DNA of 64,000 bases, from positions 19,028,457-19,092,456 of the forward strand of contig NW_024040707.1 in assembly GCF_014851395.1 (NCBI RefSeq), in the 5' to 3' direction. Position numbers and translations under genes: made by a program. Shown here one piece after another: positions 13,736-25,729 of this stretch. The notes beneath the pieces are model-generated. The model had not been told where the DNA came from and did not search any database. It saw only the letters and a program-made list of their open reading frames with translations. This stretch comes from Micropterus salmoides (lineage: Eukaryota > Chordata > Actinopteri > Centrarchiformes > Centrarchidae). Positions within the stretch are counted from its first letter, which is position 1, and each line of letters opens with the position of its first letter.

Positions 13736-16700
13736 TGAATTTATTATTTGTAATTCTGACTTTCCAGTCACTTGAACTTGTGTAATGCCAAACTGAGATC
13801 TTTTCTATCTCAATGGAGAGAAAAAGGGCTAATTTCCACTTGAACAGTACAATATAACTGGTGCCTCCAAAGTTTCAGTGGGGCTCACATACAGTAGAGG
13901 TGACACTGGATACAACCTTCCAATGTAAAGTTTGTAACCAGGCCACATTAAAACTCTCGGAAATTCACAATATATAATTTTTTTGGTAACAAACTAATAT
14001 AAAGAAACTTCCACGAATGTGAAAGAGGCTCCAGACAGCTGTTGCAGTTGTTCAGAAGAATGACAAACCTTAGCAGAGATTATCATTTTTGAAATGATAG
14101 AAAGGTCATGCCAGTTGCCATGACAGCCACTGCTAATTGCTCTTACATGAGGCAGTCTGAGTGTGGATGCCCAAGGCTTAGGATGCAGACATGAAGGACA
14201 ACAAAGGAGTTTGGCATCCCTCAGTGGACTACACTGTATTTGCAGGGGGGTTTTGTTCAGTTTTTGTTGAATATTTTCATGTTGCTGTACAGCCTGTGAT
14301 TGTAGTTTCACATGGAGGAGATTATGAGGTTCGGTATTCTGTGTGAAATGGACAAGCTGAACTGATAAACAACGGATAACAACACCGTTCCTGATTTAAG
14401 TTTGGAGAGGTAATTACTGGACATTGCTTTAATCTCTCTCACAGAGAACAGATGATGGAGCTGCTATACTTTTATCGAGGAGAAGCTCGACTGTCGTTAA
14501 TGAAGAACAGCTTGAGCAGAGCGTTCAATCTGTGATGCTGACAACCCAGCCAAAGACCCCAATAAATGCCAGCTCTGCTGTTGTGTCCTGTCGGCAAAGC
14601 AAGTCAGTAAATCTGTCAGCATTACTAAGAAAAGCAGAGGGTCTGTTCTGCTAAATCAGGCAGACAAAAAGCCATGCAGCCCCGGCTATGAATCAGAGAA
14701 CAGAATGTGAGAAAACGCCTCAACAAGCACACACACACACACATGTTCAAGCATTCACTAGTGCATATCCGTACATACTGTATGCACAGATGCAGTCAAG
14801 GGCACACAGACAAAAGCCACAGAAGCACAAGCACCCACACACCCACCTTCACTTTACTGTTCTTAAGCTAACAGCCTTAGGCACAGTGAATGAGCATGTC
14901 AGCAATGTGGGCTGACATTCTGTCACACAAAGATTGTGTGTGGAGACAGATGCTTCCTCAGCCTCCTCCTGTCCATTTACCTAACATAGAAACACGGCCT
15001 GAAACATATCCTTGCGTGCCCTTTATGATTTGGATACAGAGATTTTTTTTTAATTCAGGGAAGCCAGATAGTCTTTATCTCTGTCAACTTTGGCATTAAA
15101 AGAGGAAACTGGGGTGAAGATATCCAAAAACATAGCTTCAAAGGTATGCAAAAGTAGGCTACGTCTGGTGGAGTTGCTCCTCATTACAATGTAGGGAGAT
15201 GAAGAGTAGCGTGCCCTGCACCCAAAAAGACAGGTATGTCTGTGATTGGTTGACTTTAGCACCAGAGTGTGAGAGGATGAGGAGGCAGGCAGACAGGCAG
15301 GCGGGCGCTGTGCCAGGGTTCTCCCCACAGCCAGAGACACTCTAATTAAGGAGCACAGTGGGAAGAGGGGGCAGGAACAACAGCTCTGCATTGTCACACA
15401 ACGATTTTCTTATCATCTCTAGTACAGGAAACACTGCACATCTTTCGCGTGATGGGTATACACTGTCCGCATGTTTCCTGGGAGCCCCTGCTGAGCGGCC
15501 GTCTAGTCACACCCAGAAAGTCTTGGTGCTATTTTCAGTGCCGGACAGGAGAAAAACAGTGTAGAGCCACTTTTGATGGAAATGAATGAAGCTACAGATG
15601 TATCCGTCTTAATCCATACACTGAGCGTTTATTTTCACTCCATCAATCATCAATCCATTTTATCGGGGAGGCTTGCCACTGCCCATTTACATTGATGCCT
15701 GTTTAATCCGCCCACAATATTGCTCTGCATAATCATTAATACATATTTATGTCTCTGGTTATATTTTTGCAATTCCTTGCCGCTATTCCCAGATGTCCAG
15801 ATGGGCAATGACAGGGAAGGGAAATACCTGCAGACAGGTGCAAAGAGTCATTCAATTTTAATTTAAATTCGGGACCCAAGGCAAACAAGATAGTAAGAGT
15901 CCATCCCAGTTCTTTCCCTAGTTTAATCAAGAATATAAACTGCATTTAAATAATAATGCCTGAAGAATTACAGTCAAATGGGAGGATGTCTTCTTATGGA
16001 AACAATCTTCAGCCTGTCACATAGAATATTTTATTTTCAAATATAGGTTAGATTCACTGAAATGAACGTTTGTTGCATTTCCTCCCTGTATTTTAGGTAT
16101 GTTCAGTGCTCCATTAAATTTTTTTTCCCCTCCACAATCTGCTTCTCTACTTATAAAGACAAGTTTCCATTCTGTCACTGTAAGTCACTCTTCTGTTAAA
16201 AGGTGTAAAACACAGTAATAAATCACAACAAAATATGCAAATATGTAATGAATGTTCATGACGTTGTATCAGGTGATGCTTTATGTGCTTTTCTATTTAC
16301 ACATTGCAGCAGACAGGAAAATAATAACAGAGTGATAACAGAGAATCGATAAAGGGACAAGAGAGGAAAAGAGGAGACATGGATGGATTGAATTATGGGG
16401 GGAAATGACGAGGGTGGTGGTGGTGGTACATTTTGACCAGATGGGTCCTGGTCTGCTTTGTGAGAGCAGCAGATGCCCTGAGATCCTAGGCCACAGAAAT
16501 GCCCCCAGCCGCTAAACACCAGAACACTAAAGAGGCCAAGCCCAGTAACTCCGCCTTGTCACATGAGCACTCTTTCTGATATGGTAGGAGGTGGTTAAAA
16601 GTATTACCTCATCCTATAACTCTGTAATGCTGCCCCTGAGAAGAAAATCAGCTGGATATCATTCATATTCAGTTGTAATTTAAATGTCTGCTGGTCAAAG

Positions 16701-17620
16701 AGCAGAGTGAAAAGCATCAACAGATGCATGAGATCTGAGAAAATACAATGCTTCTCTGCTCTATTTTCAGGTTTGTTGTGCCAGAGATGACAAGGACACT
16801 TGTTACACATTTAACATATGAGAACAGACATGGTGACAAACCTGCAAATTACCTCAATTAAAGTGCAGATGAGCTTTGAATTCTTTTGCCTTTATTAACC
16901 TTCATATTGAGTAAGGATCTGTCTGTGCATTGCAACTAACACAGCTCATCTTTAACAGCATTTGCACTGCCATAAGAAATCCAGAGATGATCAGTTCAAT
17001 GTGGTCAAACACAAGGTGATAACTGTTCTCTCCGATGTGCACGCTGCTGCTAAACTGCCCCGAGCACCATAGAAACACATGACTCATCATCTATGGCAGA
17101 TGCTCTGCTCATCTCACTGACTTTGGGCGATGAGGTTTGGGAGGTGCCGCAGGACTGTGGGTTTGTGGCGATAATGCAGCTGCATACCAAGCAGACGCCA
17201 TCACATAAGTTTTCTTTGAGGGGAGCATCACCCTCTGGTGGACCAGACTTGTAAATGGCAGGAGTGAAATATATCTATGGTGTTTTTGGACTAAAAGAGC
17301 TTGATAGATACAGGACTGGACTGGTGAAGACTGATCACCCCCAACACTCCTTTTGTTTGACACTTCTTTCAATACAGTGCGTTCACTGATGTCATATAAA
17401 GGCACAACATGCTATAGGATAAGACTTTTATATTTTGGTTGTTATCAACGTATCCCATGAAAGGACCAGTTCCCCAATCTATGTTACTTGGTTAGTTTTA
17501 AGAAAAGATGATGGTTTGGGTTAAAATAAGTAAGAGGTTATCTCAGAGGGTGTGTTGTCTCAGAGGGTATATATATATACATATATATGTATATATATAT
17601 ATACGCATACATATATACTT

Positions 17621-18535
17621 GCTCCCATTCATCATGAGCTGAACTCAAAGATCTAACACTTTCTCTATGTACACAAAAGTCCTATTTCTGTTAAATATTG
17701 TTCACAAATCTGTCAAAATCTGTTAGTGAGCACTTCTCCTTTGCTGAGATAATCTATTCACCTCACAGGTGTGGTATATCAAGATGCTGATCACACAGCA
17801 TGGGTATTGCACAGTTGTGTCTTAGGCTGGCCACAATGAAAGGCCACTCAGAAATGTTTAGTTCCATCACACAGCACAATGCCACAGCTGTTGCAAGTTT
17901 TGAGGAAGCATGCAATTGGCATGCTGACTGCAGGAATGTCCACCAGTGCAGTTGCCTGTGAATTGAATGTTCATTTCTCCAAAGCCATCTCCAAAGGTGT
18001 TTCAGAGAATTTGACAGTACATCCAACCGGCCCCACAACCGCAGACCACATGTAACCAGCCAGGACCTCCACATCCAGCATCTTCAACTCCAAGATCGTC
18101 TGAGACCAGCCACCCGGACAGCCGCTACAACAATCAATTTACATAACCAAAGAATTTCTGCACAAACTGTCAGGAACCGTCTCAGGGAAGCTCATCTACA
18201 TGCTCATCGTCGTCATCGTGGTCTCGATCTGACTTCGCACAGCCATTGAAGAGGAGTGGACCAACATTCCACAGGCCACAATCAACTACCTGATCAACTC
18301 TATGCGAAGGGGATGTGTTGCACTGCGTGAGGCAAATGGTGGTCACACCAGATGCTGACTGTTTTCCGGACCCCCCCGGACCCACCCAATATAGTGAAAC
18401 TGTGCGTTTTTGAGTGGCCTTTTATTGTGGCCAGCCTAAGGCACACCTATGCAAAGAAAGTATTACATCTTTGAGTTCAGCTCATGATGAATGGGGGCAA
18501 AAACAAAAGTGTTGCATTTATGATTTTGTTCAGTG
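17621..18535 (+). mobile_element. Tc1/mariner deletion derivative without catalytic core
   Basis: Facing copies of CATTCATCATGAGCTGAACT (17627-17646) and its complement (about 18475-18493), and of GGCTGGCCACAATRAAAGGCC (near 17826 and 18416), form long inverted repeats. The right tip ends CAGTG before TA. The left tip is replaced by TA-microsatellite DNA, so about 45 bases are missing there. Between the repeats, the + strand carries the N-terminal part of a Tc1 transposase (for example HNQRISAQTVRNRLREAH) joined at about 18230 directly to its C-terminus (RTAIEEEWTNIPQATIN ... REANGGHTRC, then TGA). The DDE region that should lie between is deleted. It is non-functional. Confidence 0.88.
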
Positions 18536-18537
18536 TA

Positions 18538-19763
18538 TATATATATATACACAACGTTTTTTATGTATTTTAATTTAATTTTTGTAATGGCTAAAACAGT
18601 TGGGCGCTGTAGTTTTTTAACAAACATAACTCAAACAAGTAAATTGTGCATTTGTTTGGTACTATTTACAGCCACGGATTTGGTACATTAGTGAATATTA
18701 AGAGCAGGAGGACTTTAAACAGACTACATTGTCCATGTTCAATGTAATGAAGGAACATGTCACCTTTATGTGTTTTTATTAGCTTTTGTACTCCAATGGT
18801 AGTCTGTGGCAGAGAGGAATAAGCTACATGTGTGGATACACAGGCAACACTTGCTAGTAGGAGCAATTCATTGTTGGTTTTAGTCTTTTCATTGGATTTG
18901 TTGACATTAAGCAAAATATAGAATACCATCAGACTTGACAATACCACATACATTATCGTCTCTCGTTTCCGACGTTAACCATATTGTCATAGGCGTGCAA
19001 AGGTTTCCTACATGGACCTCCCTGGTTGAATGTGTGAATTAATCATACTGAGCAAAGTCAAAGCAGTCACCCAGTGTCAGCTATAGCAAAGTAGACTTAC
19101 TCCATTACCATGTAAGCTTGAAATATACAACAGTAATGATATGTTGGTTCACCCATTCCACTTATGTTCAGAAATGTGCTAAAGCTAAAGCCAATGTTTC
19201 AAGATTGTTGTGGACATCATCATTGGGACATATCGACACTATCCATGTATCAGTCTATACAGAAAACAGGTAGCAGTCACTCCTTGTTAGATAGTCTATG
19301 TTGTTTATGCTGTCCAGCCTTTTTTTAATTCTTCTCATCTTACCCCTCAGGATCAGTTTGCTTGTTTTGGCTGCATCCTTGTTGCTGACTGTGAGCCAGA
19401 CCAAGTAAAGACCTGTTCTGCCTCCTATGGTTCTCTGCACCAGACCTGTGATCCAGTTTTAACAAAAGATGATACATGGCATTTTTACATTATTAAAATT
19501 GTATAACGTCTTTACTACCTTTTAGTACCTACAGTACTATAATCATTGTGTATATTATATACTGTACAGAGTTTAAAATATTATTTTGCATAGTTAGTTG
19601 ACAGACAATCTTCATGTCTCAATATAATTATTCAATTTATCCACTCGATAGAGGAAAAAAGTCAGTGGTGAAGATGCCTGCTTGATGATGCAAAATGTGC
19701 AAATATGTAACAATACACAGTATTAAATATATTAGAAGGACGTCCTCTGATTGTCTTCACGCA
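18538..19763. other. Intergenic, downstream of the short dtx3-like gene
   Basis: TA repeats (to about 18550) and AT-rich sequence without a recognised exon. It probably includes the 3' UTR of the - strand gene that ends at 19764. The block 18934-18990 resembles 21534-21608 inside that gene's first intron. Confidence 0.5.
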
Positions 19764-22360
19764 TCAGTCATCCTCTGTCACTCCATTACGACGAAGCTCC
19801 TCTTGAACCCTGAACAAATATTCTGGATCTGGATATCCAAAACTGGAATGGAGAAAGTATAAAGTATTAGTAAAGTAGTAAGTACACATCTGCAGTGTGG
19901 GTCTAGGGATGGCAGAAATGTCAGACATTCAATGACTCTACACTCAACAAATTTCAATGAAATGATTATTCTACAGCAATAATGTGCATACCATTGTGGT
20001 CCACCTTGTATGTTGGTCTTGTGATGGATGTCGTTCCAGGTGATGACATTGTTGAGGCCTGTGGTGACAGATCGTCCGATGGTGAAGGTGAGTCTCCTGT
20101 CGAAGGCCTTCCTCAGCAGCTTCAGGACTTTCTCACCCTCCTCGCAGGCTGGCAGGAATGCAACACGAGAGGTGCTGCTGTACCTCACTCCGGGGTTTGG
20201 GTGCTCAGGCTGTAATATGGTAAACAACAGCATATATTACTAATGAACATACACTGATCAACAATTTTGGCCCTCTTATAATGCCGCTTAAATCCAGATG
20301 ACAATCCTGCCTTTAGGAAGAGTGGGGATAGAGGTTTTCATGACCAAGACATTGATGAATTTTGTAATATATCTTTGTTATAGATTAGGAGGAAAAGCTC
20401 ATTCTCAAATCTCCCTATAAACAACTAAACAAGGGATGGATCTACATTCACATATGGTAAGAAAAAGGCTGACTTCTACTGCCACAGAGAGGTAGTCCTT
20501 GGCATGGTAACTAACCTTGATGTTGCATCTGAAATACTCCTGAGGCCCAGAAAACATTCCCTGATACAACAGACACTTCAGAAACTTTAAGATGCCTTCA
20601 GTGTTGCACAACATCCAAAAATATAACCCCACTCTCTCTCCTACACATAAATCTCCTCCATTTATATCTTGACCTGTAGACAAATTTGAACACTGGGATG
20701 AAAATCAATGCTTAATTTTTACCGTTTGCTTTGGTGTATTGCTCCCATCTGACTCCCTATAAACACATATATGGCATGATGCATGTGCTCTCTTTCTGTC
20801 ACACAGAGACACATACTGTCCATTGCACATTTGCTGTCACAGTTACGATGCTTGCTGGTTTTTTGTACATAAAAATATGCTCTAAAATGGGTTGGAAACA
20901 GAACTTCTGCCACATATTGAAGGTGTTCAAAGTAGACCTAAAAGATTACGTGATTCGTCAATTTGTTGATTGACAGAAAATAATCAGCACATATTTTGCT
21001 AATCAATCAATACGGTAATTTTTCAATAATAAAAAACAAACACTGTCTGCTTCAAGCTTTGCTCATGTCAGGATTTGATGCTTTTTCTCTGTTTCATATA
21101 AATGGACAAAACAAGACATTTAAAGACGTCACATTGAGCTCGGGGGAAAACTGTGATGTTTTTTCAGTTTTTGGAATTTCATAGACTGATTAATTATTAA
21201 TTCAACTCAAGATAATAATAGTTGCACCCCTGTTTTGAGACGTTAGCAAGTCTCTTTGGCTCTGAGTCATCTTAAATATTATGTTACAAAAAAAGTGTCA
21301 GTCTTTGATATATTTGTCAGTATAAGGAAGTTATGAATTAACCTACTCTACAACACATTATGAATAAGAAATAAGAATTTGAATTTGCATAGCCTTATTG
21401 TGGGTGTAAATAAAAAGAAAATCCATCAGCTCAATCTATTATAAAATAACTCCAAATGTAGCTGTCACAGAATAGTCAGTATATTCCTATAATACTATCA
21501 TCAGACTTATCCTTCAAATAAAACATGCTTCCTATGACAATACCACATACACTATCTTCTCTCATTTCCCTAGGAAACTTATCCACAGAAGTTAACCACA
21601 TTATCATTTCCATATAGCTGTCACAGAATTGTCAGTATCCTCCTTTAACACAAGGTGAGTTCTGGCCTAATAAGCATGACATAAAGCGCACATCTTGTCC
21701 TCCCCCACCCCTGCACAGTGTCTATGGTAACAGGACGCACCTCTTCTCTAATTGGATTCCCAGCATGCTTAAATGACGGTTTGAAACCTTCTTACATACA
21801 GTATATGTTTGAAACCTAAATATTTCCACAGTGGTTGTTGCATTACAACAACGGACTGAACCGTTGAACTGTCTGGATGACGCCGAACTGAAGTGGTGGC
21901 CATTTTATTAAACCTATTCCAGATGCTTTAATACGTCCATGCAGGGTTGTCAGCAAACGGCAGCGCCCTCTATTGGACAACAGCCGATAGATGTAGTCAA
22001 AGTACACACCAACAAGCTCTGTTGACTTGTAGCCTTAATAACAGCCAGCCTCACCCCTTGTATCCCCGCTGGGAATGTGTACTGTATCACAATAGACCCG
22101 CAGTGCTCAAAGCCTGGCAGCCGCTGCCAGCTCCGCGTCACCGTCATCGTGCCCTCCGGCTGGTTCCCCGTGTGTTGTCCGTGGTAGGTGTTGCATATCG
22201 GACAAGCCGGCTTAAACTTGAAAACCGAGTCGATGCACTCAGAGCAAAAAGAGTGCAAGCACTTTAATGTCTTCTTCTCCTGAATTTTGTCCAAGCAAAT
22301 AGCGCAGTCTTCCGTACTTTTACGGAAGTCACCGGAGTGACTGTTTGGTGTGTTTTCCAT
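19764..22360 (-). CDS. Short Deltex-3-like E3 ubiquitin ligase (RING + DTC, 200 aa)
   Basis: Three coding exons on the - strand: 22360-22055, 20209-19992 and 19842-19764 (306 + 218 + 79 nt = 201 codons with the TGA). Splice sites are GGG|GTGAGG, ACAG|CCTGAG, ATG|GTATGC and CCAG|TTTTGG, and the frame stays open across all junctions. The protein has a C3HC4 RING at about residues 19-56 (CAIC ... CLHSFCSEC ... CPIC), then the Deltex C-terminal domain with HTGNQP, PEHPNPGVRY, NVITWNDIHHKT and FGYPDPEYL. Deltex RING-DTC proteins are E3 ligases; the DTC domain binds NAD+/ADP-ribose in family members studied. The copy lacks the long N-terminal region of DTX3 (human 347 aa) and starts 18 residues before the RING. 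The ATG has A at -3. The start could be further upstream in an unseen exon. Confidence 0.88.
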
Positions 22361-25300
22361 TATTTTCCGGTATGTGACGAGATTAGGTTATGTATGTTCC
22401 TATTCCGTATATGGTTGCAAATGGGTTGGATGTGTCCGGAGATATGTGACGTCAGAATAAGAAAAGTGACAATTAATTTCCACTGGGTGATGGACGTCCA
22501 TGTGCAAGGAAGTGGTGCAAACACCCTCCTCTGATTGGTTTGAATTTTAAACTAACGAGTACGTACTGACGAGAAAATGTGGCATTAAAATCTGTAAAGA
22601 GGCATGAGCATATTTCATGAACAAAACAAAAGGGTTGAACACAGTGTTAGAATATAAGGGCTTTTACTAATCACCTCTGAGGTAACCTGCTTCAGTAGCC
22701 TATTTAACTGGATGCTGCTTGCTGCAACTCCATTCACATTAAAGGAATGGAAGGGATGCACTTCACAAACTTTTTTCCACTACTTTTGTGACAGCTAGTT
22801 TGTACTTTCTTTGCTAGTATTTTCTAAAGATCCTAAAAACTGTAATAAGCATATAAAACGCAGACATTGTTATATAGTAAAGTAAGTCCACCCATATATA
22901 AAATAGGTAGAATTAGCTTTACTTCAGCCAGCTACATTAAAATGCTGCTTGCATCAGTAATAGTAATCCAATAATATAATTTATAATAAAAACACTAACA
23001 GAGGTGATTTTGCCTGCATGGTGAGTGACCATATACTTTACTAAATACATTTTGCTTATATTACTTACATACGTTTACATACGTTTTTTTGTTACAATTT
23101 TGAATGGCAGACTTTGTAGTTAAGTATTTTTTAGTGTGGTAGTGTTGCGAGTTGAAATCTGCCTTCAGTCCCCCATTGACTGGCAGTAATCACAGACCAC
23201 CACTTTTAAGTTAACCTAATATTTGCAATTTGTGTTTGATTAGAGAAAATCTATAACTCAAACTCTTTGATTATAAGAATGTGCAATAGGCTACTATATG
23301 TGTATATATGTGTGAAATATGTGTATATATATATATATATGTAAAACAGGTGAACAATGATATAATGGTGGTGTAATAATAATAATGGTGAATAATTCAT
23401 TAGAATTTTAGTGCTTGCTTTGATCGTTTCTGATAATTAGTCAATGACTTACTGCCTGAAGCTGTGAGCAAGGGAAAAACAATCTGCTGCCTTTGTAAAA
23501 CATATAACTAGTTTAGTGTTTGAAAGGGCAAACAAGGTTACCTTACCAATTATTCATCTTTAATTCAGTGATGCTTCTCTGGAATACACATCTTAGCCAC
23601 CGTGACACTTCATACCAAACAGGTCTTTACAGCGACACACTGGAAAGTTGATCCATTAAGATTCATGACTATGCTTATTATATTACCCACTTGTAATTGA
23701 GTTATTGTACAAAATGAGGTCAAATTAAGTGTACAGTATGATGTATTTTCAAGCTGTAAGGTTGCCCACTAGATGGCCAGAGTTCAGTATCTTGGTGTTG
23801 CAAGAATCTTTGAAAGTACAGAGGATTAGTTTTGGTCAAATCTTCATTAGAGGTGACAACCCCAACACATATTCAGTTACTTATAGTGCACCTGGTTTAT
23901 TTAGGGCGTACATTGAATATCCAACACAAACCCAAACATAACTTTTTATTCAAGTATTAAAATGTAAAGCACATTTTTCGGAATATCAACAAAGTACGAA
24001 TCAACACAATTAGAAAAGCAAAACTCCAACTTTTCCTTAACAATCAATTTGTAATATGTGTATCTCTCCAGATATCCTGGCTCCTCCTCAGTCATGTAAT
24101 GCATAGAAATGTTTGCACAGTAGCTTTAGTAAACTACAATCCTGTGTCCCAAAAATATTTCCGTTGGTCCCTTAACTAAAATACAAAGGGGATGAAAACG
24201 TAATAAAAGGGTATTTGGTGTGTGGATCCAACCAGCCAAATTAATGACAAATTTACCAAGAGCCAAGCAGGTTACTGCACTTAGCAAAGCACTTTCACAC
24301 ATACAGCTTCATCAATTTGGAGGGTTTTTTCAGCATTTGGACTACAATGATGTTTATGAAGAAGCTTTTTTAATACACATTCGTTTACATATTTTCATGA
24401 ACGGTGTAGTGTTTGTACTTAAAGCCAGATAGTATAGCTATAAACATAATGCTGTTTAACTATCAAATAACACTGAAATACGCCCAAACTGCTTATTATT
24501 CATCAGTAACATCATGCTTGATTTTTATCAAAAGTGAATATAAGAAAGGCACAAAAAAAGATGAATTGTTCCCGCAACATTTCCTTTTGATATTTTTTCA
24601 CTGTGTATCCTATGTAATCTATTTAAATTAACACATTTACAACAGTTACCTCATTTTAAATGAGAACATAATCAGGCAAATCTCCAACTTTGACAGGGAC
24701 AGAGGCATAGATATTTAAAGAGCTGTTGTGCCTTTGATTTGGTTTAAGTGGTCTGTATGCCCTTTATATTTGACATCGTCATAAATCTGGTAATTATATG
24801 AGCACATTACTGAGAACTGAGGTAATGGGCTCAACACCTGGGAGACATCTTGAAATAACAGACGTGACCAATGGCAACAAAAAAAAAAAAGCCCAGGGGA
24901 CAGTCCTAATGCATGTAATAAATGCCGCTGTGAGAGATATTTTAACATTCTTTCTATTTGAGTAAAAAAAGAAAATGAAAAGAAAAGTTCCAACCAGTTG
25001 ACATCAACTTGTAGCCCCCACACCAATAGCTGGTGGCTGCACGAAACCTGTTTGCCCCAGGCACTCTTCCACAGAGGAAGCAAACACCATGACTCTGACT
25101 TAACTGAAAAACAAACCGAACTTACCAAAGTGCCTGTGAGTGCTTTAGATTGCAATAATTTCTGAAAATTAATTCTTTCTACTGAAGCAGTGCTATTCTG
25201 CCATTCACGTACTTACAACAGGTAATTAGTCAAATTAGTGACTTACTCAACAAATATTTCTGGGGTGACAAAACTAAGAACATGTGCTTGAAAGAAATCA

Positions 25301-25729
25301 AGTAATCCCCAGTGTAGAAATAAACATTAATATAACATAAACTGTCTTTATAACTTTAAACTTAAACTTCCTAAATAAAAGAACACGCCACGATGCTCTT
25401 AAATAAGTGCATCAGATGTCAGTCCTATTGCCAACAGTGACAGGTAGAGGATTGTGTAATACAAGAATGCACTGCACTCAAAAGTATTTTCTTCCACATG
25501 TAGCACTGGGTTAAGAGGAACTCTGGAGGAAAAAAGAACAGACGAACAACTAGTGAAGTGATGTGGGCTCTGCTGCAGCATTAGACGCCTGTCTGCTGAG
25601 GGCCTTGTCTTCAGCCATCCTTTAAGGGAAGGGCAGTCTCAGAGCACAACCTGGAGCCGAGTCATGTCCACCACAAGGACACTCGGAAAGTCCTACAAAG
25701 TCTTGGTGGAATCTGTCATTTCCATGCTG
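22361..25729. other. Spacer between the two dtx3-type genes
   Basis: It contains the upstream region of the short gene (right of 22360) and probably the 3' UTR of the full-length dtx3 (left of 25730). It is AT-rich, with a short TATA-type microsatellite at about 23295-23340. TTTATT at 23945-23950 would be an AATAAA on the - strand and is one possible dtx3 poly(A) signal. No exon or TIR pair was recognised. Confidence 0.45.

Larger units (their letters stand above)
4787..17620. other. Intergenic region without recognised genes
   Basis: Nearly 13 kb with no exon I can support on either strand. Contents seen: degenerate GACTC/GACTTG-like motifs (4815-4910 and 5583-5636), a GATA microsatellite (6291-6348), an A run (about 7280-7297), CT/CA-rich tracts (about 8350-8395, 9780-9815, 14730-14745), a long G run (about 10731-10748), a probable LINE tail (about 13590-13735) and TA-rich sequence before 17620. 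Some stretches of balanced composition (about 8430-8570, 8890-9000, 9950-10060) could be conserved non-coding elements, but that needs a genome comparison. The open frames here are short and resemble no known family. Confidence 0.6.

Noticed and set aside
18182..18385. Minus-strand frame in the Tc1 remnant.
   Set aside because: It is the antisense shadow of the transposase C-terminus, which reads on the + strand.
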